Of a stretch of 64,000 nt of DNA, positions 46,201 through 57,439 are shown piece by piece. The position numbers and the translations under genes were made by a program. The stretch is from Tyto alba (lineage: Eukaryota; Chordata; Aves; Strigiformes; Tytonidae). Numbering within the stretch: the stretch's first letter is position 1; each line of letters begins with the position of its first letter. Where the stretch lies: assembly GCF_018691265.1 (NCBI RefSeq), contig NW_024881282.1, forward strand, positions 26,748,899-26,812,898, written 5' to 3'. The notes beneath the pieces were generated by a model. It was not told where the DNA came from, searched no databases, and was given only the letters and a program-made list of their open reading frames with translations.

Positions 46201-48967
46201 GCTGTTAATGTACAATAACACTAATGATTCTTTATACCTGCCTGCAGCAGGAAACCAGGCAGTCTACCAGAACAACCTTTCCTATGTATGTTTTTGCTGT
46301 GCTGTTTTCAGTTCAAATATTTATGATTTTTTTTTTTTTTTATTTCTTCCCCATCCCTGTACTTCATATTTGTAAGGGGTATATCGCACAGCAAACGGAA
46401 TCTCTGCAACCTTTCACTATATTTTTTGCAGCAGACAAATTATATATATATTTTATATATATGCAGAGCATATATATTATTCCCTTCTGGCTCCTCTTAT
46501 TCTGTTAAGTTTCTTTGAAACGGGGTGCCTGCTCCTGCTCATGCTGGAATTACTGTTAGCCAGTATCAGAACCCGTGATAAACTCTACCTAGTGTTTTGG
46601 TTAGAGGTCACTTGTAATTAGTAGTCATTGTCCTTTGAATTTAACAATGGAAAAATAAAACTTTATAGAGACAGATTAGCCTGGCCATCAAAATTACTGC
46701 ACTTTAGCATTCAGGAGGGAGGATTACATGACACACTATCTCCCGGGCTGATAACAGCAGATAGCCAGGGATTCAAATGTGAGATGCAGAAAGTCTGTTA
46801 AAGAATAAAAGGAGAGAAAGGAGGATTAACTGTCCAGATGTTACGCAATACATTATACTGACACTTCTACGCTCCTGTTTTAGAAAGGCCTCATCTTGTA
46901 CCCACTGAAAACAACATGGGGCACTACTACCAGTTTCTGTGAGAGCAGCTTCCAAACCTCAGGTGCTACCCAGTTCCTCTACACACCCCCCCACCTTTTA
47001 CAGATATTTGGCACGTGTGTGCATGCCTCTTAGCCTTGGGCAAGTGTGTTAATAAAATATTAATACTCAACTTCTTCAGAAAGTTGTGCAGTTGACAGCT
47101 TTGTGCGTATTCATTTCAGTTGCTGCACACAAATAAAAGCTTCTATCTCAAACTCATATCAATTTACAAATCCTGACTACGATAAGGATTCATGATAAAA
47201 TACACTTGACCCTTATTCCAGACATTTTTGCAGAATTACTGCTTATCAGCTTCTGTGCAAGTTAACAAAGTGAAAAAAAAATGTTTTTAACTCCATCACA
47301 AAGGACAGACAAGAATGGGAATTACTGCCAAACTCAGTAAATATAATACAAGATATTCTTGATACAACTCACTTCAAATATATTTTGGGGCACATTTATT
47401 TTAGCTATTATGTCAAATTAACTCAATATTAAAAAAAAAAAAAAAACAAACCACCAACAACAAAACCAAACCAAAACAAACAAACAAACAACCACCAAAA
47501 AAAAAACAAAAACAAAAACAAAAAAAACCCACAAACATCTCCAGCCTCTGCTTTAAAATCTAACAGGAAGCAAACACGATCCAGCCAGACACTGGTACTT
47601 ATCAAATCCGAAAGAAGGGAGTTGTCTGGCTGGATTAAAACAGATGAGGTTGGTTTGAGTGATGACATTTGTCCTACCACTGCTGAGGGGAAGAATTTTG
47701 CAGCGATTTCTTCAGCTTATACTCCTGAAGATGAGATTACTCCTACTGCACAAATACATGCACATAGAAAGACACACATTTCCACACACTGGAGATACAA
47801 AGTACTGAAACTTGTGTTATCTGCAGGGTCTTTCCCAAACCACCACAAACTCGAATACATTCCCAAGCTATGCGTATCATTTCCCACTTCTGCCAAGGGA
47901 CAGCTCATTCACCGAAAAGCTGACCATTCTGGGCTGAAAATTCTTTTCACTAATTTATAAATGCAAGTGATTAACAGTGCACGTGTGTGTGTGCATGTGC
48001 GCATGCAGCTCCATGTACGTGTCATTTATTCCCACTAATGCCTCTTTCAAGGCAGACCTGGCCAGCATCAAATAAATTTACCCATAAAATCAAAGTACAA
48101 CAACACAAAGTTACTGCACAATATCTGAATTGTTACAGATGAGCTGAACTTTGAATTCCCTCCACTTAGAGCTGCCTGAGCATGGAGATAAAATTACAAT
48201 AAACCATAATTTGCCATATCGAGGGCTATTGTTTTTGGAAATGTTGGTTACTTGCTAGCAAGTAACGTTTTAACTCCAGAACCAAAAAAAAAAAAAAGAT
48301 AGTCCCCGTTTGTAGCTGGAATACAAACCCAAATGCCAGCGATTCTGCTCCGTTTTGCTAGGGAGCGTGTCCAGGAGTGAGATTTCTTGAACAGAAAATA
48401 AACTCTGAAAGAAAAAGCATTTCCAAACGTGTCATGTGGGGTTTTGTTGGGTGTTTTTTTTTTATTTTTTTTCTCCTACTTAAACGAGAAGGAAAGAAAT
48501 CCTAACAGCGGGAAGACTTGTCAGCGTCTAGCCATCCATAAAAATGTTTTGGGTTTTGTTGGGTTTTTTTTTGTTTTTTTGTTTTTTCTTTTTCCCTCCC
48601 CGCGCTCCTCCTTTCGCTTGCAGTCCTGGCGTCGGTTTGTCTCATCTCGCTGCCGCCCCGGCCGCCGCCGCAGCCGCAGCCCCCCCCGCCCGCCCCCCGC
48701 CCCAGCGCAGCGGGGCCCGGGCCGGCAGCCGCGGGGACACCGGCCGAGGAGCGGGGGGGGGGGGGGGTGGGTCGCTGCCCGGCCCGGGGAGCGGGGGGGG
48801 GGGTGTCGCTGCGGCCCACCGCCGCCGCTCCGCGACGCGGGGAAGGATGCGGAGCAAACCCGGGCGGGAAGTTTCGAGGGGCGGTGGCGGGACTGTCCCT
48901 CCTGGCTCCCCCCCCCCCCCCCCCACCGCCGCCGCCACCCCTCCTTTTCCCGGGACGCGGCTCTTAC
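34286..48967 (-). other. SMAD9: SMAD9 intron 1
   Basis: 14.7 kb between the first-exon donor at 48967 and the exon 2 acceptor. It is AT-leaning with several simple tracts: T-rich 35019-35063, T-run 40319-40338, A23 at 44654-44676, TA-rich 46440-46475 and A/C-rich 47430-47528. No coding exon was recognised. A 267-codon minus-strand open frame at 44727-45530 is noted in the findings but not called as a gene. Regulatory elements may lie here but cannot be identified without comparison. Confidence 0.75.
47430..47528. repeat. A/C-rich low-complexity tract
   Basis: A16 is followed by repeated AAC, AAAC and ACC units and further A-runs over about 100 bp. Such a tract can arise from a decayed LINE or SINE tail, but no element body was recognised next to it. 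It encodes only homopolymer-like open frames. Confidence 0.85.
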
Positions 48968-49960
48968 CTGCCACCGGGTGCGGGGGTCTCCGCGCGCGTC
49001 GGGCGGGAGCGGGGCTGCAGCTGCGGGGCGGCGGCGAGGCCAGGGCGCAGCGGCAGCGGCGGCGGCGGCGGCGGCAGCAGCAGCAGCCCCGGCCGGCGTC
49101 AGTCAGGCGGGAGCCGCCAGGCTGTATTAGTGCGCCGGGCTGGACCGCGGCCAGCAGCACCGCTGCCGCTGGCCCGCCCCTGCGCCCCCCCCCCCCCCCC
49201 CCCCCCCCCCCCACCCCACGCCGCGCCGCCCCGCGCTCACACCCCCCCACCCCCACGCACCCACAGGGCGAGCACCGGCACCGCGCGCCCCGCCGCGCGC
49301 TGCCCGCCTCTCCCGAGCTCAGCCCCAGCGCAGGCGGCTGAGTTCAACACCACCACCCCCCCTCCGCCCCCAGCCGCTTCACCCCGCGGCACGGACACGC
49401 GCGCCCACGCACGGACAATCCACGCTTCGCGCGTCCCCGCCTCACGCACGCACACCTCTTCCCCCCCCCCCCGCCCCGTCACGCAGACACACGGCCGCGC
49501 TCGCCTCCCCCCCCCCCCCCCCCCCAGCCCCCGCGTCCCGCGGGAGAGCGGCCGCCTCAGGCGCCGCCATTTCCCCGCCCCGCGGCTCCCCGCTGAGGGG
49601 GCGCCCCGACCGCAGCCCCACGCGAGGCCGGCGGCAGAGGCCGGGGCTGGGGCCGCGTGGGGTGGACGAAGCTTTTTTGTGTGGGTCCTCCGGGGCAGAG
49701 CCCGTTGCCCGGCGCCTTCGCAGCCAGCCCTCCGCTTGTGGCCGCTCACACGAACACCCGCGGGTGCCCACAGTGGCCAAGCGGGGCGCGGGGGGCGGCT
49801 TCTCCTCCGTCCTGCACCGCTCCCGATGGTGCTGACCCGGCTTCTGGGACAAACTCCAGGTGTGAGGAGGGACTGAGAAGGTGTCCCTCAGGGGCGGCCG
49901 GATTTGGGGATTCGGGAGACGGGCTGTGCCTTCCTACAGCGGGCTGTGCTGAGGCCACCA
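48595..49960 (-). promoter_or_regulatory. SMAD9: CpG island, SMAD9 promoter region
   Basis: About 1.35 kb of extremely GC- and CpG-rich DNA, abruptly bordered by AT-rich sequence on the left. It contains GGC/GCC repeats and long homopolymers: G15 at 48753-48767, G11 at 48793-48803, C17 at 48908-48924, C28 at 49185-49212, C12 at 49461-49472 and C19 at 49507-49525. It lies at the 5' end of SMAD9 and contains a consensus donor for that gene. No TATA box is evident, so dispersed initiation is likely. Very long open frames on both strands here reflect the scarcity of stop codons in GC-rich DNA. A divergent + strand transcript is possible. Confidence 0.8.
48968..49184 (-). other. SMAD9: Probable SMAD9 non-coding exon 1
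   Basis: On the minus strand the sequence ends CCCGGTGGCAG|GTAAGAG, a near-perfect 5' splice site, at 48968. It lies inside the CpG island and correctly oriented for the SMAD9 acceptor at 34285. The exon includes a GCC/GCT trinucleotide tract (49051-49087). The upper limit given (edge of the C28 run) is arbitrary, because the transcription start cannot be determined. In other vertebrates SMAD9 also has non-coding sequence upstream of the MH1 exon. Confidence 0.55.
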
Positions 49961-52813
49961 GCTCTCCCCACTCGTGCCCTCGGTTTCTCCTCCTGGACCC
50001 CATACCAGAGCTGTCACCTGCGTGGGGTGTCCTACAGAAACCCCCTTCGCCTGGTGTTCGCTCTAGCGCCTGGGGCCATGGCAGCCAGCTGCTGGGCTCC
50101 CGCTGACTGCAGAGTCGGCGTCTTGAATTTGCTGTCCCGAAAATCTTCCTGGTGATTTCATGAGGCAGGCTTGTGGGACCTCCATTTAGCTTCTAACTGC
50201 AGTGCAAGAAAAAATAAATAAAAAATATATTAAAAAAAAAAAAGTAGGATTAATGATACCTGCACATAGTAATACCTGCACAGGATTTTTGAATGGTCCC
50301 ATCAGTTCATGGGGACCATGAGAACAGCAAACTGCAGATGTTATTGGAGAGCAGATGTATTTTCTGTTCTAGGTATTACCTATTAAACCCTCATATTAGC
50401 TATGAGTAACCATTTCTAGCTACGTAGCATATTGTATTAGCTGTAATAAGGAGGGGCTGAAAGAGAAGTATCAGGGAAGTCAAGTGGTTTCAAGGACATG
50501 AGAAAAAAAAAGGTACTCTGAAACTGGGGCTCTGAGCAGTGCTAGGAATAGGTACTGACTGAACCTGACCCTGGTTGCATTGAGGGGTTCCAGTTAAATT
50601 GCACTGAGCCTTTTGAGGTCAATCAATAAATATGATTAAAGATACCATCCTGCTGACATTTTCGCCAAAATTTTTACATTGTAAAACATGACAGAAAAGC
50701 TAATGTTGTTTGAGTAGACATTAAAAAGTCACATTGGAACTATAGCTCCACAGCACAAATTTATCAAGCTATGTGCGTGTGAGGGTTGTGGTGGCACAGG
50801 GAGATGCAAAGTAACACCCCAAATACCTCTGTTACCCACTTTGGCCCGTCTTAAACTACCAGCAGCTTCCCTACTGCTGTGTCACCTCTCCTACAGGAGA
50901 CTTCTCACCAGATAAGTGGCAGGAGAGATGCTATTATTTATAAGTCACTGTAGAGCTTTATAAAGTGCCAATCATGCATTCTAAATCAGCATGACTTGAG
51001 ATTTTATATCCATAATGCTGTTTATTTTTAACTCAAGCACTTAAGACATAACACTGCAAATGCTATACACGTGGACAGTTGGGGTGGCTCGGCTGAGGTG
51101 TGGGGTGTAGCTTATGGAGGCACAGCTCTTGATCATGAATCAGGGCTCTCATACTCAAGTTCTGCTGGGTCTCACTGCATCTCTTTCAGGTGTTGAAACC
51201 TCCAGGTTCTCATGCCTCCGCTCAGAGTTGCTGCTGCCAGCGAAGAGGTGGTGGGACAAGGTGGGTCTGCACTCTCGCCTCCCTGGTGCACAGCCTGCTG
51301 TGCTACGGGCAGCCCATCTTCATTGGCAGGATGAATTAAAGTGCCAGTTCTGCTACTGGCGCATTCCCAACCAGTGGGGGACAGCAGCAGAACCACTGCC
51401 TAGATTTATCGGTCGTTTCCTAAATCTCTGATAGTAGCTTCAAGTTAAATAAGCAGAAACTATTTGTTAAATGACTAAATTACACTCATAGCTGTGTGGT
51501 GCCAATTTTAACCTCACCATTTTGAAAAAGTCTAGCTAAAAGAGATCACATGGGTATTATATATTACTAGAGTTTTGTATACTACAGATTATGTGGCAGG
51601 GAACACTTATTTTTGCACACAGTTGTATTTCAGATCATGTGGCACGTGCACGTAGCTGTTTTATTACAGTGGCTGAATATATGCAGGCATTACCTGTGAT
51701 CTGCTAAACCTACTGAACGATATATCTTCTCAGGATCAGAGCTCATATATCCCACCTCTCCTTTCCCCTCTCTCCACCCACACTTTCAGACCCATCCCCG
51801 AGTCCGAATTCTCATCCGCACGGCTTTTGAAGCCCGTGTCCTCATTGTAAGGCTCTGCTCTCCGCTCCTCCTGCCGGTGTGACTCATCACCTGTCACTCT
51901 TCTGCACCGCCTGGGCTCTGCTAATTCCATTTCTCATTTGCCATTATCCCTCTCGAGTGCCTCAGTTCCCATCCTGACCCTTATAAGTGCAAATGCCCTC
52001 CTTTAACCCGCACACGGTGTAACTTTCCTTCTCGAAACCCATCCCATAAAACACAGACCAGCCTTCTTTCCTCATAAAATAAAACGTGATTTGAGAGTAT
52101 TCTCCTTTTTTTTTTTTTTTTTGGTCTTTTTATGCTGGATAGCTCTGTAAAGAAAATCATCAGTAAAAGGATACATATAAAATAGTAAAGACTTGATGTA
52201 GCTGTAAAAGGGAAGGAAGGGTTCTAATTTCTTTCAGCATTGAAACCGTGTAAAACACACAGAATAACATGAATTTTCCACTTGCAGGGAACTGCGAGTT
52301 CCTAAGAGCTGTAAATACATCAACTCTGTATGTTCTGCTCCAGGGCCTCGTTGAAGTACTGGCACTGTCCACCGCTGAACAAGAAATAGCTGTTACAACA
52401 GCAGTGTCATGTGCTGTGAGATGGACATACCTCAGACGGCTCCAAGTGTGCTGGCACGGGCACTAGAAGACTTCTAGCCCCAGTATCATGGATTTACTGT
52501 GTGAGTTACATTTTCCTCGTGGGCTTTCTCTAGGCGAAAACACAGCAGGCACTTGCTTCTGGCAGCAGATTCTTGGGAACAGCAATATAGCTGTGGTTCC
52601 ACTGCCCACTTTGCCAGTGACAGAGCCCCGGAAAGGAAGGGCTGTCCCTGTGTCACGGGTGCAGTCAGATGTGCAGGGCAGCACTGCCAAGAAGGAGATG
52701 CTGACTATTCAAGCAGCAGCAATCACCATCTCACTCCCTCAGTGAGTTTGTGAACAAGGAGCTCAAACCCTGCCAGGATGCCTAGCTCCTCACCTTTTGC
52801 TCCCCCTCCCAGG
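49961..52813. other. Intergenic, upstream of SMAD9 (proximal)
   Basis: Unique-looking sequence from the right edge of the CpG island to the first LTR. It contains a T-run at about 52107-52122 and A-runs near 50230. No exon or interspersed repeat was recognised. It may hold SMAD9 upstream regulatory elements, but nothing specific can be shown. Confidence 0.6.
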
Positions 52814-52862
52814 TGTGCTGGGTTTCTGTGGTGGGGTTTTTGGTGCTCCGTATCGGACCCAC

Positions 52863-53584
52863 CTCTGGCCAGGGCTGAGCCCATCAGTGATGGTGGCTGC
52901 ACCTCTGTGATAACGTATTTAAGAAGAGGAACCTGAGAGTGGGGTTGGGACTTGCGAGGAGGAGTTGGGACAAGGACGAACACCACAGTCAGCGGAAGGA
53001 AGGAGAAGGATGTGGGGGAGATGTGCCGGAGCAGAGATGCCTGTATCCCGTGGGGAGATGGCAGGGCGCCCCCCCTCCCCCCCCCCCCCCAGCTACCCAT
53101 GGAGGTCCACGGTGAAGCAGAGGCCAATCTGAAACCTGTAGAGGAGCCCACTCTAGGACAGGCATCTGAGCTTAAAGTAGGCCGGGACTCTGAGGGAAGA
53201 AGCAGCCCCCACTGTTGCAGTTTGGCGCTGGGAGGACTGGAACACGCAGGGGGGACCCACGCCAGAGCCGCATGGGAATGGCTGTAGTCCATGGGGAGGA
53301 CTCACCGTGGAGAAGGTTCCTGGAGGCCTGTCTGCAGTGAGAGGGGAGCCCCGGGGAGCAGGGGAGGGATGTGCGGTGCTCACCCCACCTCCCGAGAAGG
53401 AAGGAGCAGGAGCTGGCTGCGACCCCCATCCCCTGCCCCTGCGCTGCTGGGGGAGGAGGGGGAGAGATGGGGAGCAGAGCTGAGCCCGGGGAGAAGGGAG
53501 GGGTGGGGGGAGGTGTTTGGATGTGGTTGGCACTTCTCACTGTCCCACCTTTTCTGTTAAGTGTTGTCTTGTTAGAGTTTGAAT
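52863..53584 (+). repeat. Inverted repeat arm 1 (within LTR 1)
   Basis: This is the reverse complement of 56539-57264. By line-by-line comparison I count three substitutions, at 53003, 53223 and 53525, and a poly(C) length difference (14 versus 18) near 53077-53090. Identity stops sharply at both ends, although homologous LTR sequence continues beyond. Confidence 0.95.
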
Positions 53585-53594
53585 TCAAGTGATG

Positions 53595-53667
53595 TTTTAT
53601 TTTCTTCCCCTAAGGAGTCTGTCTCACCTAATGGGTGAGACAGACTCCTTAGGGGAAGAAAATAAAA
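53595..53667. repeat. Perfect 34-bp-arm palindrome with 5-nt loop
   Basis: The left arm 53595-53628 (starting TTTTATTTTCTTCCCC) is perfectly complementary to the right arm 53634-53667 (ending GGGGAAGAAAATAAAA). The loop is TAATG. CCTAATGGGTGAGACA recurs immediately after the palindrome at 53668, as at 53627. It lies in the 3' part of LTR 1 and is absent from LTR 2, which has only a single-copy related CTTCCCCTAA segment. A fold-back duplication during replication or reverse transcription would explain it. Confidence 0.97.
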
Positions 53668-53784
53668 CCTAATGGGTGAGACACCCCTCCCTGTCCTTAT
53701 CTGGATTCCTGAGCCATTTTTGCTTCATTTTCTCCTTCTCATACCTGAGAGGGGAAGCCTCTGGGCTCAAACTGGGACACCAGG

Positions 53785-55932
53785 GTAGGACTGGGCCAGC
53801 CCCAGCCCCTCACCCTCTGGTGTGGCTGAGTTTGTCATTGGTTGTGCTGTCTAGAAGCTTGGAGCTTGCTCAGTTTAACCTGCTTTGAGTGTCTCAGTAT
53901 CCTAACTATAGTCTGAACAGTTTGGACACATCTGTATCAGGTTTAACAATAAACACTTGAACCATCCGGGAGTCTTCTGTCACGCATCTTTTCCAGCACA
54001 AGCAGGGTAAAACATTTGTTCTGTACAAACATGCTTCATGCTACTCACATCCATTTCCTGCATGTTTGTGGCTTAGGATGCTAATTCCCAGAAGAAAAAC
54101 AGGTGGAAAAAGCAGCTGCAATCTTGTGCAACATGTTGGTGAATGCGGCATTGCAGAGAGAGTGCTGGGCAGCTGGATCTGTGTTCCCTCACAGCAAAAG
54201 CATTAGAATTGCTCATCTCACTATTCTGTGCTTCAGACTCTAAAAGTGAAGCTATAAATTCAGAGAGGCAGAAGAAGGTGATAGACAGGCAGGTTTGTAA
54301 ATGCACGCCTAAAGGGAGAGAAGGAAAAAAGGGAATTGGCAGTAGAGTGGACATGTAACAAGGAGCACCTGAGAAAACTGTAAAGCAATAGTTCAGAAAT
54401 ACTGAGGGACACAGAGGTGAACAGGCTGAGTGGCTTCATGTACTGCCACCAGAATGTGGATTCTGTCTCTTTTGGGTCAGAAGACTAGTAAGAGCTAAAA
54501 TTTATCATTTAGCTTCATGACACTTTTCATCCAGAGTTGAAAGAGGTGTCAAGAAGTGAATGAGCATACTGTAATATGGAAAAATGAACTTAAAGCATTC
54601 TTGGTAGCTTTCAATTACCAACCAAAAAAGACAGGAAAATATTTGAACTGGCCACATTACTACAGTTTTTAGCATTGGAAAGAATAATTTTCTACCTGGC
54701 ACTGTAACTGAACTAAAGATTTTTGTTATTGTGTATATGTAAGTACCTGCTGAAGCAGCTGCACAAGAATGAAGTCATATTATTTGTGATTAAAGATTCT
54801 GGGGGCAAATCCTGCTCCGAGCTACAAGAACATAAATTTTAACTAATTCCAATGAAATTTGTCATCAATTTATTATACCAAAACTCCATAGACTTCCTTG
54901 TTTTTTTTCCTATCCTTTGATCCACATACAAAGACCTTAATTAAATCCACCAAATTTTTTCATGCACTGAGATTCAGTTGCCTGTCTTGTTACTGGTGAT
55001 GAGTTTGTTCCCTGCTGCAGAGAATAAGACTCAGAGATGCTCAGAACAGTATGACTGTTGGGATGTCTTTTTATCTTAAGAGACATGGATTTCCCCCCAG
55101 ACTAGCTGAGATTATTTTAATGTGCAAGATATTCCAGTTGACAGAGTCTATTACTTCCTCCTCAAAACTATGAGACCATGGGGAGGAAGAGGACAGAAAC
55201 AACCTAGTTTTGTACTTGTTCCTTTTGCATAATGATGTTGATGACTTAGTAAAACGTAGAAGATAAGCTCTAGAAGGATTCTGTTTCCATTCTTTTTAGC
55301 CAGCACTGGCTGAAATGTGTAATAAGAAATCACTACCCTGCTGTTTGCTTGACCTGGCTGAAATATTTATGTGCCTCAGTCTCATCTGGCATTGGTTCAA
55401 GAACCGCTGTAATCCCTTGCCTTCACTTCACCTTCTGAACTTCATGCCTAAACTTGGGAAGAATCAGATGAACTGTCAGACATTTCATCTGAGTCCGGTC
55501 TTTATCTTACTAGCCTGAACAGTTTTCTTGAGGATTTGCTTGGATGAAAAGGAACAGAATGGAAAAGAAACAATGCGCAAAGATTCATAAACAGTAAGAA
55601 TGAACCACTGTCCTCTGACTTCACACATGCCCAGAGGTCCCAGGATTTCCATGAATTTTGGCATCAAAGCCAATAGCTGTGGTTGAGCTAGAGCAAATCT
55701 TCTAGAAAAACATAGATTTTGAAATCTTTAGTGATGGAAAATCCATCACAAGTCTTGCTGTGTTGTTCCGTGGTTACATTTATCCTTGCTGTAAAAAAAA
55801 AAAAAAAAAAAGGTTTTCTCTGCTCTGAATTTTTCTAACTTCAGATTCTAGCAATTTGATCTTACATCTTCATATACGAGGCTAAAAGCTCATTATTACT
55901 ACATGTCTGTTCCTTTACAGCCTGTGCTTATG
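53785..55932. other. Unique spacer between the two inverted LTRs
   Basis: About 2.1 kb of AT-rich sequence between the two target-site duplications. No exon, repeat or retroviral coding sequence was recognised. An A19 run lies at 55793-55811. Because this spacer is not retroviral, the two LTRs are not ends of one provirus. Confidence 0.65.
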
Positions 55933-55937
55933 CTCCC

Positions 55938-57370
55938 TGTCGTAGTTTGAGCCCAAAGGGCAACTGAGAGCCACGAAGCCATTCGCTCACTCCTTCCCCC
56001 ATCAGGGATGGGAGAAGAATGTGAAGCAGAAATAACTCAAAAAGTCTGTCTAAGGAGTAGCTCACCCGTTATGGTCACAGGCAAAAGACTGACTCGTTAG
56101 GGGAAGAAAAGAAAATGTCACTTGTCGTTGTTAGAGCCTGGTCAGCAGACAAACACCACGTAGCCACTCGCTCTCCCTTCTCTTCCAGCAATGAGAAGGG
56201 ACAAATGAGCCAGGCTTGGGGTTTGAGATAGGACCAGGATGGGCAGATCACCCATTATGGTCACAAGCAAAAGGCAGACTTGTTAGGGGAAGGAAAAAAC
56301 CCATACATTTATTACAGACACTAACAACACTTAACATAGCAGGACAGTGAGAAGCATTGCCACATCTTGAGAACACCTTCCCCCCACCCCTGAGAGGCTC
56401 AGCTCTGCTCCCGATATCTCTACCTCCTCCCCCAGCGGCGCAGGGGCAGGGAATAGGGGGTGCAGGCAGCGCTGCCACTTCTGCCATCTGCGGTGGGGGG
56501 AGCTTCTGGAACATGCTCCCCCTGCTCCATCGTGAAGCATTCAAACTCTAACAAGACAACACTTAACAGAAAAGGTGGGACAGTGAGAAGTGCCAACTAC
56601 ATCCAAACACCTCCCCCCACCCCTCCCTTCTCCCCGGGCTCAGCTCTGCTCCCCATCTCTCCCCCTCCTCCCCCAGCAGCGCAGGGGCAGGGGATGGGGG
56701 TCGCAGCCAGCTCCTGCTCCTTCCTTCTCGGGAGGTGGGGTGAGCACCGCACATCCCTCCCCTGCTCCCCGGGGCTCCCCTCTCACTGCAGACAGGCCTC
56801 CAGGAACCTTCTCCACGGTGAGTCCTCCCCATGGACTACAGCCATTCCCATGCGGCTCTGGCGTGGGTCCCCCCTGCGTGTTCCAGTCCTCCCAGCGCCG
56901 AACTGCAACAGTGGGGGCTGCTTCTTCCCTCAGAGTCCCGGCCTACTTTAAGCTCAGATGCCTGTCCTAGAGTGGGCTCCTCTACAGGTTTCAGATTGGC
57001 CTCTGCTTCACCGTGGACCTCCATGGGTAGCTGGGGGGGGGGGGGGGGGGAGGGGGGGCGCCCTGCCATCTCCCCACGGGATACAGGCATCTCTGCTCCG
57101 GCACATCTCCCCCACATCCTTCTTCTTCCTTCCGCTGACTGTGGTGTTCGTCCTTGTCCCAACTCCTCCTCGCAAGTCCCAACCCCACTCTCAGGTTCCT
57201 CTTCTTAAATACGTTATCACAGAGGTGCAGCCACCATCACTGATGGGCTCAGCCCTGGCCAGAGCCCGGTCCAACTTGGAGCTGGGGAATCTTCGAGAAA
57301 CTTCTCACAGGAGCCACCGCTGTAGCCCCCTCCCCTGCTACCAAAAAACTGGCCATAGAAACCCAGTGCT
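55938..57370 (-). mobile_element. Solo LTR 2 (ERVL-type, - orientation, composite)
   Basis: On the minus strand the 3' end is TTTGGGCTCAAACTACGACA, with its terminal base at 55938. The 5' end aligns with LTR 1 at 57370, where the expected TG is mutated to AG. It is flanked by identical CTCCC (55933-55937 and 57371-57375), a 5-bp target-site duplication. The 5' part (CTATGGCCAGTTTTTTGGTA) matches a typical avian ERVL LTR. A TATA-like box lies at 57211-57204 and an AATAAA at 56313-56308. The element is longer than LTR 1 because of internal duplications: a second diverged copy of the GC-rich block (offset 236 bp) and a repeated TTCCCCTAAC..ATAACGGGTGA block (offset 186 bp). No viral genes are present. 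Confidence 0.83.
56539..57264 (-). repeat. Inverted repeat arm 2 (within LTR 2)
   Basis: Partner of 52863-53584, inverted, with three substitutions and a G18 versus C14 run as the only differences seen. The arms are separated by about 2.95 kb. The left neighbour, 56331-56538, is a diverged tandem copy of part of this arm. Confidence 0.95.
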
Positions 57371-57439
57371 CTCCCTTTTCCTTCACACACTTGAGAATGT
57401 CCCTTAAATATCAGGTGACTATATGATTTTAAGAGTTTC

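Larger units (their letters stand above)
52814..53779 (+). mobile_element. Solo LTR 1 (ERVL-type, + orientation)
   Basis: The element starts TGTGCTGGGTTTCTGTGG and ends GGGCTCAAACTGGGACA. It is flanked by identical 5-bp direct repeats CCAGG (52809-52813 and 53780-53784), a target-site duplication of ERVL size. Inside are AGGGCTGAGCCCATCAGTGA and GTGATAACGTATTTAAGAAG, the latter with a TATA-like box at 52916-52923. These match from memory a GC-rich avian ERVL LTR family. It has no gag, pol or env, so it is a solo LTR. The first 50 bp are shortened relative to LTR 2. The 722 bp at 52863-53584 are nearly identical in inverted orientation to LTR 2. Open frames inside are incidental. Confidence 0.85.

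Noticed and set aside
48429..49876. Long open frames on both strands in the CpG island (up to 369 codons)
   Set aside because: They are Pro/Gly/Ala/Arg-rich translations of GC homopolymers and trinucleotide repeats, overlap each other in several frames, and reflect the lack of A/T-rich stop codons.
52723..53592. Open frames of 110-190 codons in and around LTR 1
   Set aside because: They lie within the GC-rich solo LTR, recur as mirror copies in LTR 2, and break at the poly-C length difference. LTRs of this type are non-coding.
52863..57264. Simple segmental inverted duplication as explanation of the two arms
   Set aside because: Each LTR has its own distinct 5-bp target-site duplication and different flanking DNA, so the elements inserted separately; only the core is nearly identical.
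52814..57370. A provirus with two LTRs
   Set aside because: The LTRs are in opposite orientation and the DNA between them has no retroviral sequence.
56460..57407. Matching open frames in LTR 2
   Set aside because: Same explanation: inverted copies of the LTR 1 frames, not genes.
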